Positions 35,513 through 47,031 of a DNA stretch of 64,000 bases are shown here, piece after piece (the stretch's first letter is position 1; every line of letters begins with the position of its first letter). Under the pieces are notes generated by a model, which searched no databases, was not told where the DNA came from, and was given only the letters and a program-made list of their open reading frames with translations. This DNA is from Mycoplasma tullyi (GTDB lineage: Bacteria > Bacillota_I > Bacilli_A > Mycoplasmatales > Mycoplasmoidaceae): NCBI RefSeq assembly GCF_014068355.1, contig NZ_CP059674.1, positions 1-64,000 on the forward strand, given 5' to 3'. The translations under genes were made by a program, and so were the position numbers.

Positions 35513-38500
35513 TTGATTTAAATTAATCTCGCCTAAAAACCGTATTTTAAAAAGAGCAACTCAAGCTGCTAAGCAAATCGACACTTATAAAGATGAGATG
35601 CGCGCTTTAAGCGATGAACAACTGTTTAATAAAACCGAATATTTTATTAACGAACTAAAGAATAACAAAACAACTGATGATATTTTAGTTGAAGCTTTTG
35701 CTGTTATTCGTGAAGCTGTTTATCGTGAAACGGGTAATTTTGCTTATCCAGTTCAATTAATCGGGGCTTATGTTGTTCACCAGGGTGACTTTAGTGAGAT
35801 GATGACTGGTGAAGGTAAGACCCTTACTTTAGTACTAGCAGCGTATTTAAATATGCTTGAAAAAAAAGGTGTTCATATTGTTACGGTTAATGAATATTTA
35901 GCTGAACGTGATGCTGAACAAGCTAGAAGAATCTTTGCTAGATTAAATCTAACCGTAGGATGTAATAAATCTAACTTAGCACCTCACCTTAAAAAAGAAG
36001 CTTTTGATTGCGATCTTACTTATACAACTAACTCAGAATTAGGTTTTGATTATCTAAGAGATAATATGGTGCGTAACTACAAGGATAAAAAGATCCGTGG
36101 GTTACACTTTGCCATTGTCGATGAAGGTGATTCAATTTTAATTGATGAAGCAAGAACGCCACTTATCATCTCAGGACAACCTAAAAAAGACTTTAGGTTG
36201 TATTTTGATGCTGATAAGTTTGTTGAAACTTTAAGTGAAAGTGATTATAAGATTGATCCCGAATCTCGTAGTCCTTCGTTAACTGATAAAGGGATTACTA
36301 AGGCTGAGAAACATTTCAAACTTAACAACCTTTTTGATTTAGAAAACTCTGATCTATTCCATAAGATTGGTAATGCACTAACCGCTAGAAAGATCTTTCA
36401 AAACGGAAAAGAATACATTGTTAGAGAAGATAAGATTCTAATCGTTGACCAATTTACGGGAAGAATTCTAGATGGTCGAAGTTATAACGGTGGTTTACAC
36501 CAAGCAGTTCAAGCTAAAGAACGTGTTCCGATTGAAGCTGAAAATGTTGTGGTGGCAACTGTTACTTATCAATCGTTCTTTAGAATGTATAAAAAGTTAG
36601 CAGCAGTATCAGGTACTGCTTTAACTGAAGCTGAAGAATTCTTAAAAATCTATAACATGGTAGTTGTACCAGTACCAACTAACCGTCCAGTAATTCGTAA
36701 GGATCACCCTGACTTCATGTTTGGTAATTTAAAAACCAAATGAGAAGCTGTAACTAACGAAATTGAAAAGATTCATAAAACCGGTCAACCAATCTTAGTA
36801 GGTACAGGTAGTGTGGAAGATTCTGAAACACTACACCAAATGTTATTAGAAAGAAACATCATCCACGAAGTGTTAAACGCTAAAAACCACGCTCGTGAAG
36901 CGCAAATTGTTGCTAAAGCTGGTGAAGTTGGTGCAGTAACGATTTCAACTAACATGGCTGGTCGTGGTACTGACATTAAACTTGGTCAAGGTGTTAAAGA
37001 ACTAGGTGGACTATATGTAATTGGTACAGAACGTCACGAATCTCGTAGAATTGATAACCAATTACGTGGACGTAGTGGACGTCAAGGTGATATTGGAGAA
37101 AGCCGTTTCTTCATTAGTTTTGGTGACCCGTTATTCAAACGTTTTGCTCAAGATCGCATTCTTAAAGCTCAAGAAAAACTAACTTCAGATTATTTTGACT
37201 CTAAGTTCTTTTCAAGATTCTTAACAATGACGCAAAAGAAAGTTGAATCTGTCAACTTTGATATGCGTAAAAACTTAATCGATTATGACCACGTGTTGGC
37301 TAACCAACGTGAATTAATCTATAAGCAACGTGATAAGATTCTGATCGCTTCAGATTTAACTGAAGTAGTTGATCGAATGGCTGAAAACTTTGTCGATGGT
37401 TTTGTAGACACATTTAAAGATCAAGCGAACCAAACAATGGTTAATCCAGTTGAGTTATCTATTGCTGTTCAAAAAGAACTTCTTCAAGGTGAAGAAGTAG
37501 CAGCTTCACAATTCTATAACCAAACATTACCAGCTGCTAAACAAACCGTTTTAAAGCTAGTTAAAGACGCAATCTCTAAAAAGATTGAAGTGATGACTGT
37601 AGCAATCGCTAATAATGTATTTAGAGATATCATCATCCAACAAATGGACGATGCTTGAATTCATCACTTAGATCAGATGCTAAAACTTCGTGAAGGGGTA
37701 TCATTACGTTCGTTAGAACAAACTTCACCATTAAACATCTATGTTGAAGAATCTAAGAAGTTATTTGATCTAATGTTAAGCAAAATTGCTAAAAATGTGA
37801 TTTTAGCAATTTGTTCTATGGTTAATCCAACAAGAAACGTTGATATTAATGTTGAACAAGAACATAGACGCCTAGAAGCGTTAAAACGACTTGAAGAGAT
37901 TAAGAAGTTAGAAGCTTTACAAAACAACAATAACGAACCAGCTCGGGTTGTGTTTAAATTCCCTGATCAAAACGGTAATATGATCGAACGTGAAGTTCCT
38001 GTTGAAAGTTTAATTCAGCTTGTTGATGATGGAATGGTTCAAGCAAAAGTAGTAGATCAACCTAAACCAAACCTTGAACAACTTAAAAAACTTGATCTAA
38101 CGGATCAAGTTCTAGTTGAAGCTAAGGTAGCAGAACAACAAGAGCAAAAGGTTATTCAGGCTGAAGTTATAAAAGTTGTAGAAGGGATTGATCCCGATCT
38201 TGAGCAACTTGAAGAATTAGATCAAGCTTTGATTGAAAAGAAGTTAGCAGAAGAACAAGTTCAAAAGATTGTTGAAACTCAAGCCAATGAAGTGGCAGTT
38301 GAGTCTAAGCAAGATCTAAACCAAGCTCCAAGTGAAGCTAAACCAGCTGAATCATCTAAACCATCTACAGTTCAAACAGAAGCATCAGATAAACCTAAGC
38401 AAGATTCTGAACAATCTGATAAAACAGATCGACCAGATCTAACTTCAAACCAAGCTAAACCAGAAGAAAAACAAGGTTCAGAGGCAGACAAACCAAAAGC

Positions 38501-38546
38501 TGTTGAACAACTTGAAAACAACAACAATTCAGCTTCTGATAAATAA
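35502..38546 (+). CDS. secA: Preprotein translocase ATPase SecA, with long C-terminal extension
   Basis: A 1014-residue SecA that drives proteins through SecYEG. Walker A MTGEGKT is at about 101-107; VDEGDS stands where VDEADS/VDEVDS is usual; DLRDNM-type YLRDNM and the helicase end GRSGRQGD are clear. The conserved part ends near residue 780. A tail of about 230 residues follows, rich in Glu, Gln, Lys, Ser and Asp, with two imperfect repeats of about 40 residues beginning NLEQLKKLD and DLEQLEELD. The zinc-binding SecB-docking Cys motif is missing. The start ATG lies in tkt; TGA at 35514 is Trp. Confidence 0.95.
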
Positions 38547-38572
38547 ATAAAAAATTTTTTCAACAAAAATTT

Positions 38573-38615
38573 AATTTAAATAAAAATTCATCCCGAATTT
38601 TTATTTAAATTTTTA
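38573..38615 (+). terminator. Terminator of secA
   Basis: A perfect 17-bp A/T-rich stem (38573-38589 with 38595-38611), loop ATCCC, followed by TTTTAT. It lies 26 nt after the secA stop. The 278-bp gap 38547-38824 holds no gene. Confidence 0.8.
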
Positions 38616-38763
38616 TCTGTTCTATTAAGCGATTTTTATCACTTTCCTACCTACTTAAGCTAGTACTGTTTTTATATTTATATACCACATAAGTGAAGTA
38701 TTTTTAAATTTTTTAACAAATAAATTTGGGCTTACTTAGGTCAGTCTAAATGTTAATAACATT

Positions 38764-38796
38764 TATATTGATATTATTTCGATTTATCAATATAAT
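38764..38796 (+). promoter_or_regulatory. Promoter with overlapping inverted repeat, 38.8-kb lipoprotein gene
   Basis: TATAAT at 38791-38796 is 28 nt before the ATG. A perfect 10-bp inverted repeat, TATATTGATA (38764-38773) and TATCAATATA (38785-38794), spans the -35 region and runs into the -10. That position fits an operator, though AT-rich DNA makes chance possible. A strong GAGG ribosome site follows at 38816-38819. Confidence 0.5.
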
Positions 38797-38824
38797 GTAG
38801 CCGTAAGAACTAATTGAGGTAGAT

Positions 38825-41170
38825 ATGAAACTTAAGTCTTTTAAGAAAGTTATAGGTGCATTAGGAGTGATTTCTGGTGCATCTTTATTTGTTGCAAGTT
38901 GTACAAGAGCAAGTACGAGATTTGATCAAGTTGATGATGGTAAATTAGTTTTAGCGAGTTCGTTTTCTTCTTCGTCTCCAATTACTTTGTCACTAAATGA
39001 TGTAATAACACAATATAACAAAACCAAACCAGCAACTGATTATCCGGTTGAAATCTTCTCAATTGCTGGTGGTTATTCTGGTGGTCAACAAACTGTTAAT
39101 ACAAAACTTGCTTCAAAAGATAAGACTCAGTTTTTTAATCTGATTTTCAATTATCCAGTTGTAACTGCACAATTAGTAAGATATGACGCAGCACTAAAAC
39201 TTAATAAGGGTGCAGAACCTGTTGATGTTTCTGTTTTCCCAGAACAACTGTTACAAGAAAACTATGATATTTTAGGAAATACTGATCGATCGGTTTATGG
39301 AGTGCCGTTTACAAGATCTACTGAAGTGTTGGTAACTAATGTTCCTGTCGTTTATCAATTATTAAGTCAGGCGATGACTAATGGAGATTTAAAGATCTCT
39401 GAAGATCCTGAAACTCAAAAGTTATGAGCTGAATGAAGAATGAAGGCTCAAAGCAATCTTGGTAACGGTAATAACAACTCTAGATCTGGATCTAGAAGAA
39501 ATAGAAGATCTGGAAATGGCAACAAATTGACCGAAGATGGCACGGCAAAGACGGTAACGGAAGGACAAGAAGGTCAAACTGGAGCGGCTGGAACGCCTCC
39601 AGCAGCTGAAATGCCTGCAATGGCTGAAATGGCTTCACCAGCAGCTCCAGCAGCTGAACAACCAACTCAAATGCCTGTTTCATCTGAGTTCATTAAAAAA
39701 CTTTGAGGTGATTACAGATCAGTAGATGGTGGATTAAAAGGTTATACTTTCTCAGCAGCAGCTCTAAACACAACAACAAGCTTATTAGATTTATCTACAA
39801 GAATTGCTAAATCTTATCCTGATAACCTTAAACCTGTAAACGACCGTAAACCTACAAGTCCCCAAGGTGTTATTGGAATCGATTCTCCAAGTAACTACCT
39901 ATACAATGCGACTTTCTCACAAGTAAATGGTGATAAAGATAAGTTCATGATCAGAAAAACTGCTGATAATAGAGCTTATGACTATAATGCGTTACTAAAA
40001 AACCAAGATGATCGTAACGAACAATTAAAGAACGCATTTAATGCTTTATCACCATTAATTGATGCTAATGGATTGTTCTTAAACGATGGTGGTAACTACT
40101 CATCTAACTGAGGTAAATATCACCAATTAGGATTCTTCTTAAGTTCTACTTCAGGCTTTTACCAAAGCTTTGTAAGCAATCAATCATTTAACTTAGTATT
40201 TAAAGGTGTTGATGCTTCAGTAGGTACTTACCAATTCCCTAACTTTACAAGTAATCTTTATGCGCCTACTCAAGAAGAATACAATGCAGGAGCATTAGCT
40301 GCTTATACAAGTAGTCGTCAACGTTGAGTAATCTATAAAAAAGATAAGTTAACAGATGAATTAAAACAAACTAAAACTAATATTGCCATTACTGATGAAG
40401 CTCACAGACAAAAAGCTGAAGAAGCTTTAAGTAAAGCTTTAGAATCTATGAAATCAGATCTAGGTACTGAAAACAATAAAAAATTAATTGGTTACATCGG
40501 AACTGGATTTGAACTAGATAAATTTGACCCAGCAGTTAAAGATAAAGTTTATGAAGCTGGTAATTTAAATAACCGTAACTTTATGTCTGCTTTTGTTTTA
40601 ACTAGTGATGTAGATAAAGTAGCTATTCCAAGTGAACAAAGTTTACAAGTAAATGAAGCTGATATCAGAGTTGCACCAACCAAGTTCTATGCTTCAGCTA
40701 CTAAAAATACGATCATTACTCAAGGTCCAAGTTTAATTGGTATTCATGCCAATGAAAAAGAAGATATCCAAACTAAACGTTTTATTAACTGATTAATTAA
40801 AGGATCTGTTGATATTCCTGCAACTATGAATGCTGATGGTAGAGTTACCAACCCAGGTTATAAAGGAACACCTTTAAATTACTTAGTAGCTAAAGCATCA
40901 TACATTCTACCTACTAGAGAATTCTTAAACGATCCTAAAAACGAAAGTACTAATAATCCTTACCAAAATATTGCTACTCACGTATTCAAGTCAGTATTAG
41001 ATGATCCTACTAACTACGTTCCTTACAACGATGCTCCAGACTTTAGAAGTGGAACGTTCAGACAATCTCTAGATAGTACGTTGGTTTCAGCTAATAGCTC
41101 TAAATCTAATTTTGACACCTTTATTAGTAATTTAGACAAAGCAGTTCCTGCAATCCTTAAACAAAACTAA
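38825..41170 (+). CDS. Surface lipoprotein, probable solute-binding protein of the adjacent ABC transporter
   Basis: A 781-residue lipoprotein with signal segment ending LFVASC (Cys26). The layout suggests an extracytoplasmic binding protein: LVLASSFSS near the mature start, VYGVPFTRSTEVLVTN as in sugar-binding proteins, and a long C-terminal lobe. It corresponds in position to M. genitalium MG_185 (P68-like lipoproteins), upstream of a nuclease and a ugp-like ABC transporter. Residues about 206-290 are a low-complexity insert (Asn/Ser/Arg, then Ala/Pro/Glu/Met) coded by DNA noticeably richer in G+C, with 14-bp direct repeats at 39597 and 39645. In-frame TGA codons are Trp. Ligand unknown. 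Confidence 0.82.
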
Positions 41171-41217
41171 AAAACAAAATAACTAAATCAAAATAACATC
41201 TTAGTTATTTTGTTTTT
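41171..41217 (+). terminator. Terminator after the 38.8-kb lipoprotein gene
   Basis: Perfect 16-bp stem (41171-41186 with 41201-41216, core AACAAAATAACTAA), loop of 14 and a short T-run. The next ATG is only 19 nt further, so it may be leaky. Confidence 0.75.
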
Positions 41218-41235
41218 CATTTATAGCGTTAAAAT

Positions 41236-42066
41236 ATGAAATTTACTAAGTTTTTAATTGTAGCTGGAACACTAGGAATATCTGTTAACTTTGTTAGTGC
41301 TTGTACTAATAGTGCAAGCAGTATTCCAGCCGATAGTAAACCATTTTGAGAAAATTTATCTAACCAATATTCTGTTACTAAATTTAGTGATAATCAAATT
41401 AAGAACAATTTGCAAAAAGCTAAATTATTAACTTGAAGAGATGGTGATACCCCTGTAATTCAGTTTTATAAAGCTGACAAACCTGATGAATTAAGTAATG
41501 AAACTAGTTCGATAAGAATTGAAGGAATAGACACCCCTGAAAAAACAAGAGTAACTGATAATAACGTTCGAGTTCCTTCTAGTCAACCTGAACTGAAATA
41601 TGCAGAAGAAGCAACTAAATTTGCTGAAAAAACAATTCCTGAAGGAACTGATGTTTACTTTTGATATTCAGGAGCTAAGAGCTTCAATCGTTTAGTGGGA
41701 ACAATTTATTACGGATTTGATCCGGCTAAAAAAACAGCAATCAACTATGGGGCTCAAGTGGTATTAAACGGATTAGCGATCCCTTTAATTAAATCTGTAA
41801 CTAGTTTACTTGATCAAAATTCTGAGATCTATGTTGCAACTAGACCGATTGGGATCGCAGCAAATCTAGCTATCCTTAACAAACTCAATATCTGATCACT
41901 AGATAGTGATCTGAATAAGTCACTGAAAGACGTTTATAACGTTAGAGGTGTGGATAGTAGTTGAGTAAGTTATTTATACCCAGGAACAAATAACTATAAG
42001 AAATATGCGAAAAAAGGGATCGAACCTAATGATTATGCTCAAACGATCTGACCGTTTTATGAATAA
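41236..42066 (+). CDS. Thermonuclease-like (SNase) lipoprotein
   Basis: A 276-residue lipoprotein: signal segment ending FVSAC (Cys23), then a staphylococcal-nuclease-type domain. RIEGIDTPEKTR holds the Asp, Glu and Arg of the SNase active region, and FNRLVGTIYYG supplies the second Arg. It probably cuts nucleic acids at the cell surface, like MG_186 of M. genitalium, which sits in the same place. TGA codons are Trp. The second nuclease in this window (see 10090). Confidence 0.85.
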
Positions 42067-42130
42067 GCCGACTTGTAGTTAAAACTTAAAAATATAAAAT
42101 TTTAATTCGTACTGAATCTAAAAATAAAAA

Positions 42131-43864
42131 ATGGAAAATTCTAAATCAACATTAGAAATACAGATAGACAATTATCAAAATAAGCACGAAGAATATTCAA
42201 AACACAAAAATGAAACACCAGCGATCGTAATTAACAATCTGGTTGTGGATTTTGGTGAAACATTAGCGTTAGATAATGTTTCTTTTGAAGTTCAAAAAGG
42301 AAAACTGGTTACCTTCTTAGGACCAAGTGGCTGTGGTAAAACCACAACTCTTAATGCAATTGCAGGATTGTTAACACCAACCAGTGGGCAAATCTTATTC
42401 TCTGGATATGATGTGACCGATAAAAGCCCTAAGGATCGTAAACTGGGATTGGTTTTCCAAAACTATGCGTTATATCCTCATTTAACTGTTTATGAAAATA
42501 TCGCTTTTCCACTTTACAATGATGAAGCATGAAAGAAAAAAGCAACATTTAAATCTTTAATGTCTTTAACTCGTGCTGAGTGTATTGTTTTCAAAGCTAA
42601 CGGAGCAACACAAGAAGAGATAGACGCTTGAAACAAATCTGGCGAGAATCGTTATTACATTCCGATTCAAATGCGAATGGATTGCGATAACAAAGAGATT
42701 AATCTAAATAAAAAGCTAAGAGAATTAAATTCGCAAAAACGTTTACTAGGAGTTAAGAAACACATTGAAATTTCAAGACTATCTAAAGATGTAGCTGAGA
42801 AGTTAAGTGAAGCTAAGAAAACTAACAATAAACAAGCAAGTGAACAACTAAAAAAAGATTATCAAAAAGAAGTTGTTGAAATCAAAAACAAATACAAGAA
42901 ATTAATTCTTGATAATAAGCAAGAAATCATAAAAGAAAAACAACTAATTAAGAACTCTTCTGATCTAGTTGAAATTAGAAAACTTAAATCGCAAATGTTT
43001 AAAATTGACCGCGAATTAGCGACAATTTACAAAAACCTAAGACAAAAACTAGTTGAAAAATATTCGTTAGATTTAAGCAAGTTATCACCTGAACAAAAAA
43101 CCGAATATGACCTGCAAATGAAAAATAATATTTCATTAAAAGAAGCGGTTAATCAAGCAGTTTTAGAAGTTGCAAACAGAGTAGAAATTACCAAAAATTT
43201 AGCTAAATTTCCAACCAAGCTTTCAGGTGGTCAACAACAACGTGTTGCCATTGCAAGAAGTATTGTTCGTCATCCTAAAATCTTATTGATGGATGAGCCA
43301 CTATCTAACTTAGATGCTAAATTAAGAGTTCAAACCAGACAATGAATTCGTTCAATACAATCTGATCTACATATTACAACCATTTTTGTTACCCACGACC
43401 AAGAAGAAGCTATGTCAATTTCAGATGAAATTGTATGTATGTCTAATGGTTTGATTCAACAAATTGGAACACCTACAGAATTATTTAATAAACCTAAAAA
43501 CGAATTTGTTGCCAAATTCTTAGGTTTACCTGAAATGAACATCCTAACTTGTGAACTAAAAAACAACAAGATTTACTTTAACAATAATGTTATTTCTGAA
43601 TCTAACCTAATAAACGATTATCCTGAAATTCGTGTTGGATTTAGAGATGACAACATTGTGATGAAATCAGATGGAATTAACAAAGCAACAATCAAGCAGA
43701 TCGAAAATCTAGGGAAAACTACAGTTGCTAAATGTGAGTTTTATGATCAATTAATTAACGTTAAATTAAACCACCCAAATTATCAAATTGGTGACGTAAT
43801 TAATTTTGATATTGATCACAATAAACTGCATTACTTTGATGCAAAAACAACCAACAGGATCTAA
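42131..43864 (+). CDS. Sugar-type ABC transporter ATPase with a large coiled-coil insert
   Basis: A 577-residue MalK/UgpC-type ATPase. Walker A GPSGCGKT and Q-loop [12 protein letters not shown] lie in residues 60-125; signature LSGGQQQRV, Walker [12 protein letters not shown] and THDQEEAMS come only after about residue 360. Between them is an insert of about 215 residues, very rich in Lys and Glu and likely coiled coil. The C-terminal part (from about 440) is a TOBE-like regulatory domain. M. genitalium MG_187 has a similar insert as I recall. Genes for two permeases follow directly. Substrate is probably a sugar or glycerol phosphate derivative. Confidence 0.9.
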
Positions 43865-43866
43865 TT

Positions 43867-44856
43867 ATGTTTTTTAACTGATTATTAAAGAAAAGACAAC
43901 AAAAGAAGAATACAGAATTAGGTATCTTAGATAAAAGGGTTAAGGTGTGAGTACCCTTAGCATTATTATTTCCTAGTTTTATTGCGATCTTTTTATTTAC
44001 GATTCTGCCATTCTTAATGGTAATTGAAAAAGCGTTTACCCCTTTAACAGATATCTTTAATCTAAACTCTGGAATGTTTGGATTTAAAAACTTCGAATTA
44101 TTATTCCAAAGTCGTCCATTTGTTATTGGGTTAAGAAATTCGTTTTTATACTCAATAATTTCATTACCAGTAACATTATTAATTTCATTAATAATTTCGT
44201 CAGGAATCGTTTTTGTTTACAACAAAGTTGCTAGAGGTTTTTGACAAACAATTTTCTTCTTACCTTATGTTACTTCATCTGTAGCAATCTCAATCGCATT
44301 TATCTATATCTTAGATTCATCTACGGGTGTATTAAATGCGATCATTGATAAGAATATTCCTTGATTAACTTCAGGTGAGATTGATGGGTACAAAGCTTTA
44401 TTTGGAATCCTAATTTACGGAGTGTGAAGAAATTTAGCTTTCAACGTATTGATTTTATCGATGGCAATGTTATCAGTTGATAAGACTTTATATAAGGCTG
44501 CTTCAATCGACAGCGCATCACCAATCAAACAATTCTTTAAAATCACCCTACCATCAATCAAGAAATCAATTAATTTCTTATTAACTTTGGGAATTTTAGG
44601 TGGATTACAAGTATTCCCACTAGCAATCTTTTCAAACAACCCAGATGCAGCCATCAGCAACGGTGCCTCAACAGTTTTAATCTTTATCTTTAGAAGTATT
44701 AGAGCTGCAGATTATGGAATAGCAGGAGCTGCTACCATCGTGTTATTTATTCTTGGAACTTTATACGGTTTATTTTTACGTAACACCGTTAACTTGTTTG
44801 ACGCAATTATATATAAGGTAAAAATCAGAAATGTTCGCATTAAAGCTAAAATTTAA
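43867..44856 (+). CDS. ABC transporter permease, UgpA/MalF type
   Basis: A 329-residue permease with six membrane segments. The EAA loop that contacts the ATPase is seen as YKAASIDSASPIKQFFKITLPS. It is the position-equivalent of MG_188. The ATG is 2 nt after the ATPase stop and the end overlaps the next permease by 26 nt. In-frame TGA codons are Trp. Confidence 0.9.
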
Positions 44857-45808
44857 GAACTGGATTTCTAGTCTTAAGATTAAGAAAAACTACGAACGAG
44901 TAAGTTTAGAAATCAAAGATACTACTTGAAGAAGTATTATTCTAGGATTTGTCTTTAAGTCTTTAATCTTGTTATTCTTTGGAATGATTATTATCTTTCC
45001 ATTTTATTTCATGATTGTAGTTGCTCTAGCACCAGACGCACAGGTATTAGATCAAAGAAAGCCGATCCTATGACCTGATTCATTTAATTTTGTAAATTTT
45101 GCAAGAGTACTAAGAGAAGCTGATTATTGATACGCTTTATTGGTTACTTCATTTATAACTGCGTTATCTGTAATCTTAAGATTGTTCTTTACAATGACGT
45201 TTGGTTATGCGTTTTCATTAAAGAATTGAAAATTTAAACGTTTCTTTTGATTGTTATATTTATCAATTTTGATCTTGCCAGAATCAGCACTATTAATCGG
45301 TCAATTTAGAACAATTACTTTATTACAATGAAACGATCGAGCTGATCCTAAGATCTTAATTTCATTAGTAACACCTTATGTTGCTTCAATCTTTTCAGGT
45401 TATATGTTTAAAAACGCGTTTGAAGCAATACCAGGAAGAATTAAAGAATCAGCACTAATTGATGGTTGTAGTGGTGCTAAGTATTTCTTTAAAGTAGCTG
45501 TTCCTTTAGTAAAACCAACAATCTGAACTGTAACGATTCTAACTTCGTTTGCTTCATGAAATTCTTATCTATGACCATTATTATTATTAGATAGTCAATC
45601 TAAAGTATTTAACGTGATCAACCTTTGGGTTATCCGTCAAGGAATTGATCCTAATAGTGATCCTGGTGGTCAACAGATCATCTTAACCAACTTAAGAATG
45701 GCAGCTACTATTGTAGCAATCGTACCAATGTTCATCGTTTACTTTATTTTTAGAAAACGAATTATGACTTCAGTTGGTAGACGTGGTAATAATACGATTA
45801 AAGGTTAG
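44831..45808 (+). CDS. ABC transporter permease, UgpE/MalG type
   Basis: A 325-residue permease with six membrane segments and the EAA loop IKESALIDGCSGAKYFFKVA followed by VPLVKP. It pairs with the preceding permease (position of MG_189). The start ATG at 44831 lies inside the previous gene in another frame. Many TGA codons are Trp. It is followed 10 nt later by a small membrane peptide gene. Confidence 0.9.
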
Positions 45809-45818
45809 GGATTAGATT

Positions 45819-45980
45819 ATGAAAGACAAAATCATTAATTTTTGAAAATCGGCATCAACAAAGATCAGAGTTGTTCTAACAGCATTAGTAATCATAGTTG
45901 GTTTAGCTTTTGTTGGCTTATGTGTTTACGGTGCAGTTTATGTTGTGATATCTGCCATCCAAAACGGTAGTTTTTGATAG
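45819..45980 (+). CDS. Small single-TM membrane peptide (53 aa)
   Basis: MKDKIINFWKSASTKIRVV, then a hydrophobic segment (LTALVIIVGLAFVGLCVYG) and a short tail ending NGSFW. TGA at 45846 and 45975 are Trp, so standard-code searches miss it. AGGG lies at 45806-45809, about 10 nt before the ATG. It is packed between ugpE-like and the DHH gene with gaps of 10 and 20 nt. Role unknown; possibly a small accessory of the transporter. Confidence 0.65.
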
Positions 45981-46000
45981 TAATATAAAAGGAGTTAATT

Positions 46001-46969
46001 ATGGTAAAAGGTAATATTTTACAAGCAGTACAAATTATTGAAAAATACGATTATATCGTTATTTTTCATCATATTAGACCAGATGGAGATTGTTTAGGTT
46101 CTCAATTTGGTTTGAAGGAATTAATTGAAACGAATTATCCAAATAAAGAAGTAAAAGTTGTCGGGGATAAAAAGGATAGTTTTCCTTTCTTAGAAATGAA
46201 TCATGATCATATTGATAATGAATGATTCAAAAATAAAAAAGTTTTAGGAATTGTAGTTGATGCTAACTTTAAAGAAAGAATTGAATCTAGATCTTTAATT
46301 GATGATCAACTATTTGATGCAATCTTAAGAATTGATCATCACCCAAATGAAGATGATCTAGATGCTAAAGCGTTCTTTATTGATTCAAGTTATATAGCAG
46401 CCGCTGAACAAGTAGCAGACATTGCATACCAATCTAAATGAAAAGTTACTCCTAAAGCAGCCAACTATCTTTATTTAGGAATATACACTGATTCAGGTAG
46501 ATTCTTATTTAAAAATACGTCAGCTAGAACATACATGTTAGCTAGTTTTTTAGCAGATGCTAATGCTGATTTGTTCTATATTAATCAGAATCTAACTAAA
46601 GTTAGTCTTAAAGACCTTAAATTTCAACAATATGTATTTGCAAACTATAAGACAAAAGGTCAAGTAATTTACTTTATATGTTCAAAAGATGTGCAAAAAG
46701 AACTTGATCGAACGTCTTTTGAATGTGCGAGAGTTAATATGTTGTCTAATATTGAAGACTTTAGAATTTGATTATTCTTTATTGAAGAAGACGATAACAA
46801 ATGAAGAATCGAGTTTAGATCTAACGGTCCTTCTGTTAGAACAGTAGCTCTTAAATGAGGTGGCGGTGGCCATGAAATGGCTTCTGGAGCAATGATTGAT
46901 GGAGAAGAAAATATCATTAAAGTAGTTAATGATTGTTCTGAGCAAATCAAATCATTTTTAGCACAGTAA
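46001..46969 (+). CDS. DHH-family phosphoesterase (NrnA-like)
   Basis: A 322-residue phosphoesterase. HHIRPDGDCLG (metal site), VVDANF, RIDHHPNED (the DHH motif) and the C-terminal DHHA1 end GGGGHEMASGA are all present. NrnA enzymes degrade very short RNA and 3'-phosphoadenosine 5'-phosphate. It corresponds to MG_190, which in M. genitalium and M. pneumoniae leads the main adhesin operon; here no adhesin follows. It has a strong AAAGGAG ribosome site ending 7 nt before the ATG. Confidence 0.92.
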
Positions 46970-46989
46970 ATAAGATAGAAGAGTATATG

Positions 46990-47026
46990 AAATTAGTTCT
47001 TTGATTAGGTCAAAGAACTAATTTTT
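46990..47026 (+). terminator. Terminator of the NrnA-like gene
   Basis: Perfect 15-bp stem (46990-47004 with 47010-47024), loop TTAGG, ending in a T-run. It lies 20 nt after the stop. Confidence 0.85.
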
Positions 47027-47031
47027 ATTTA

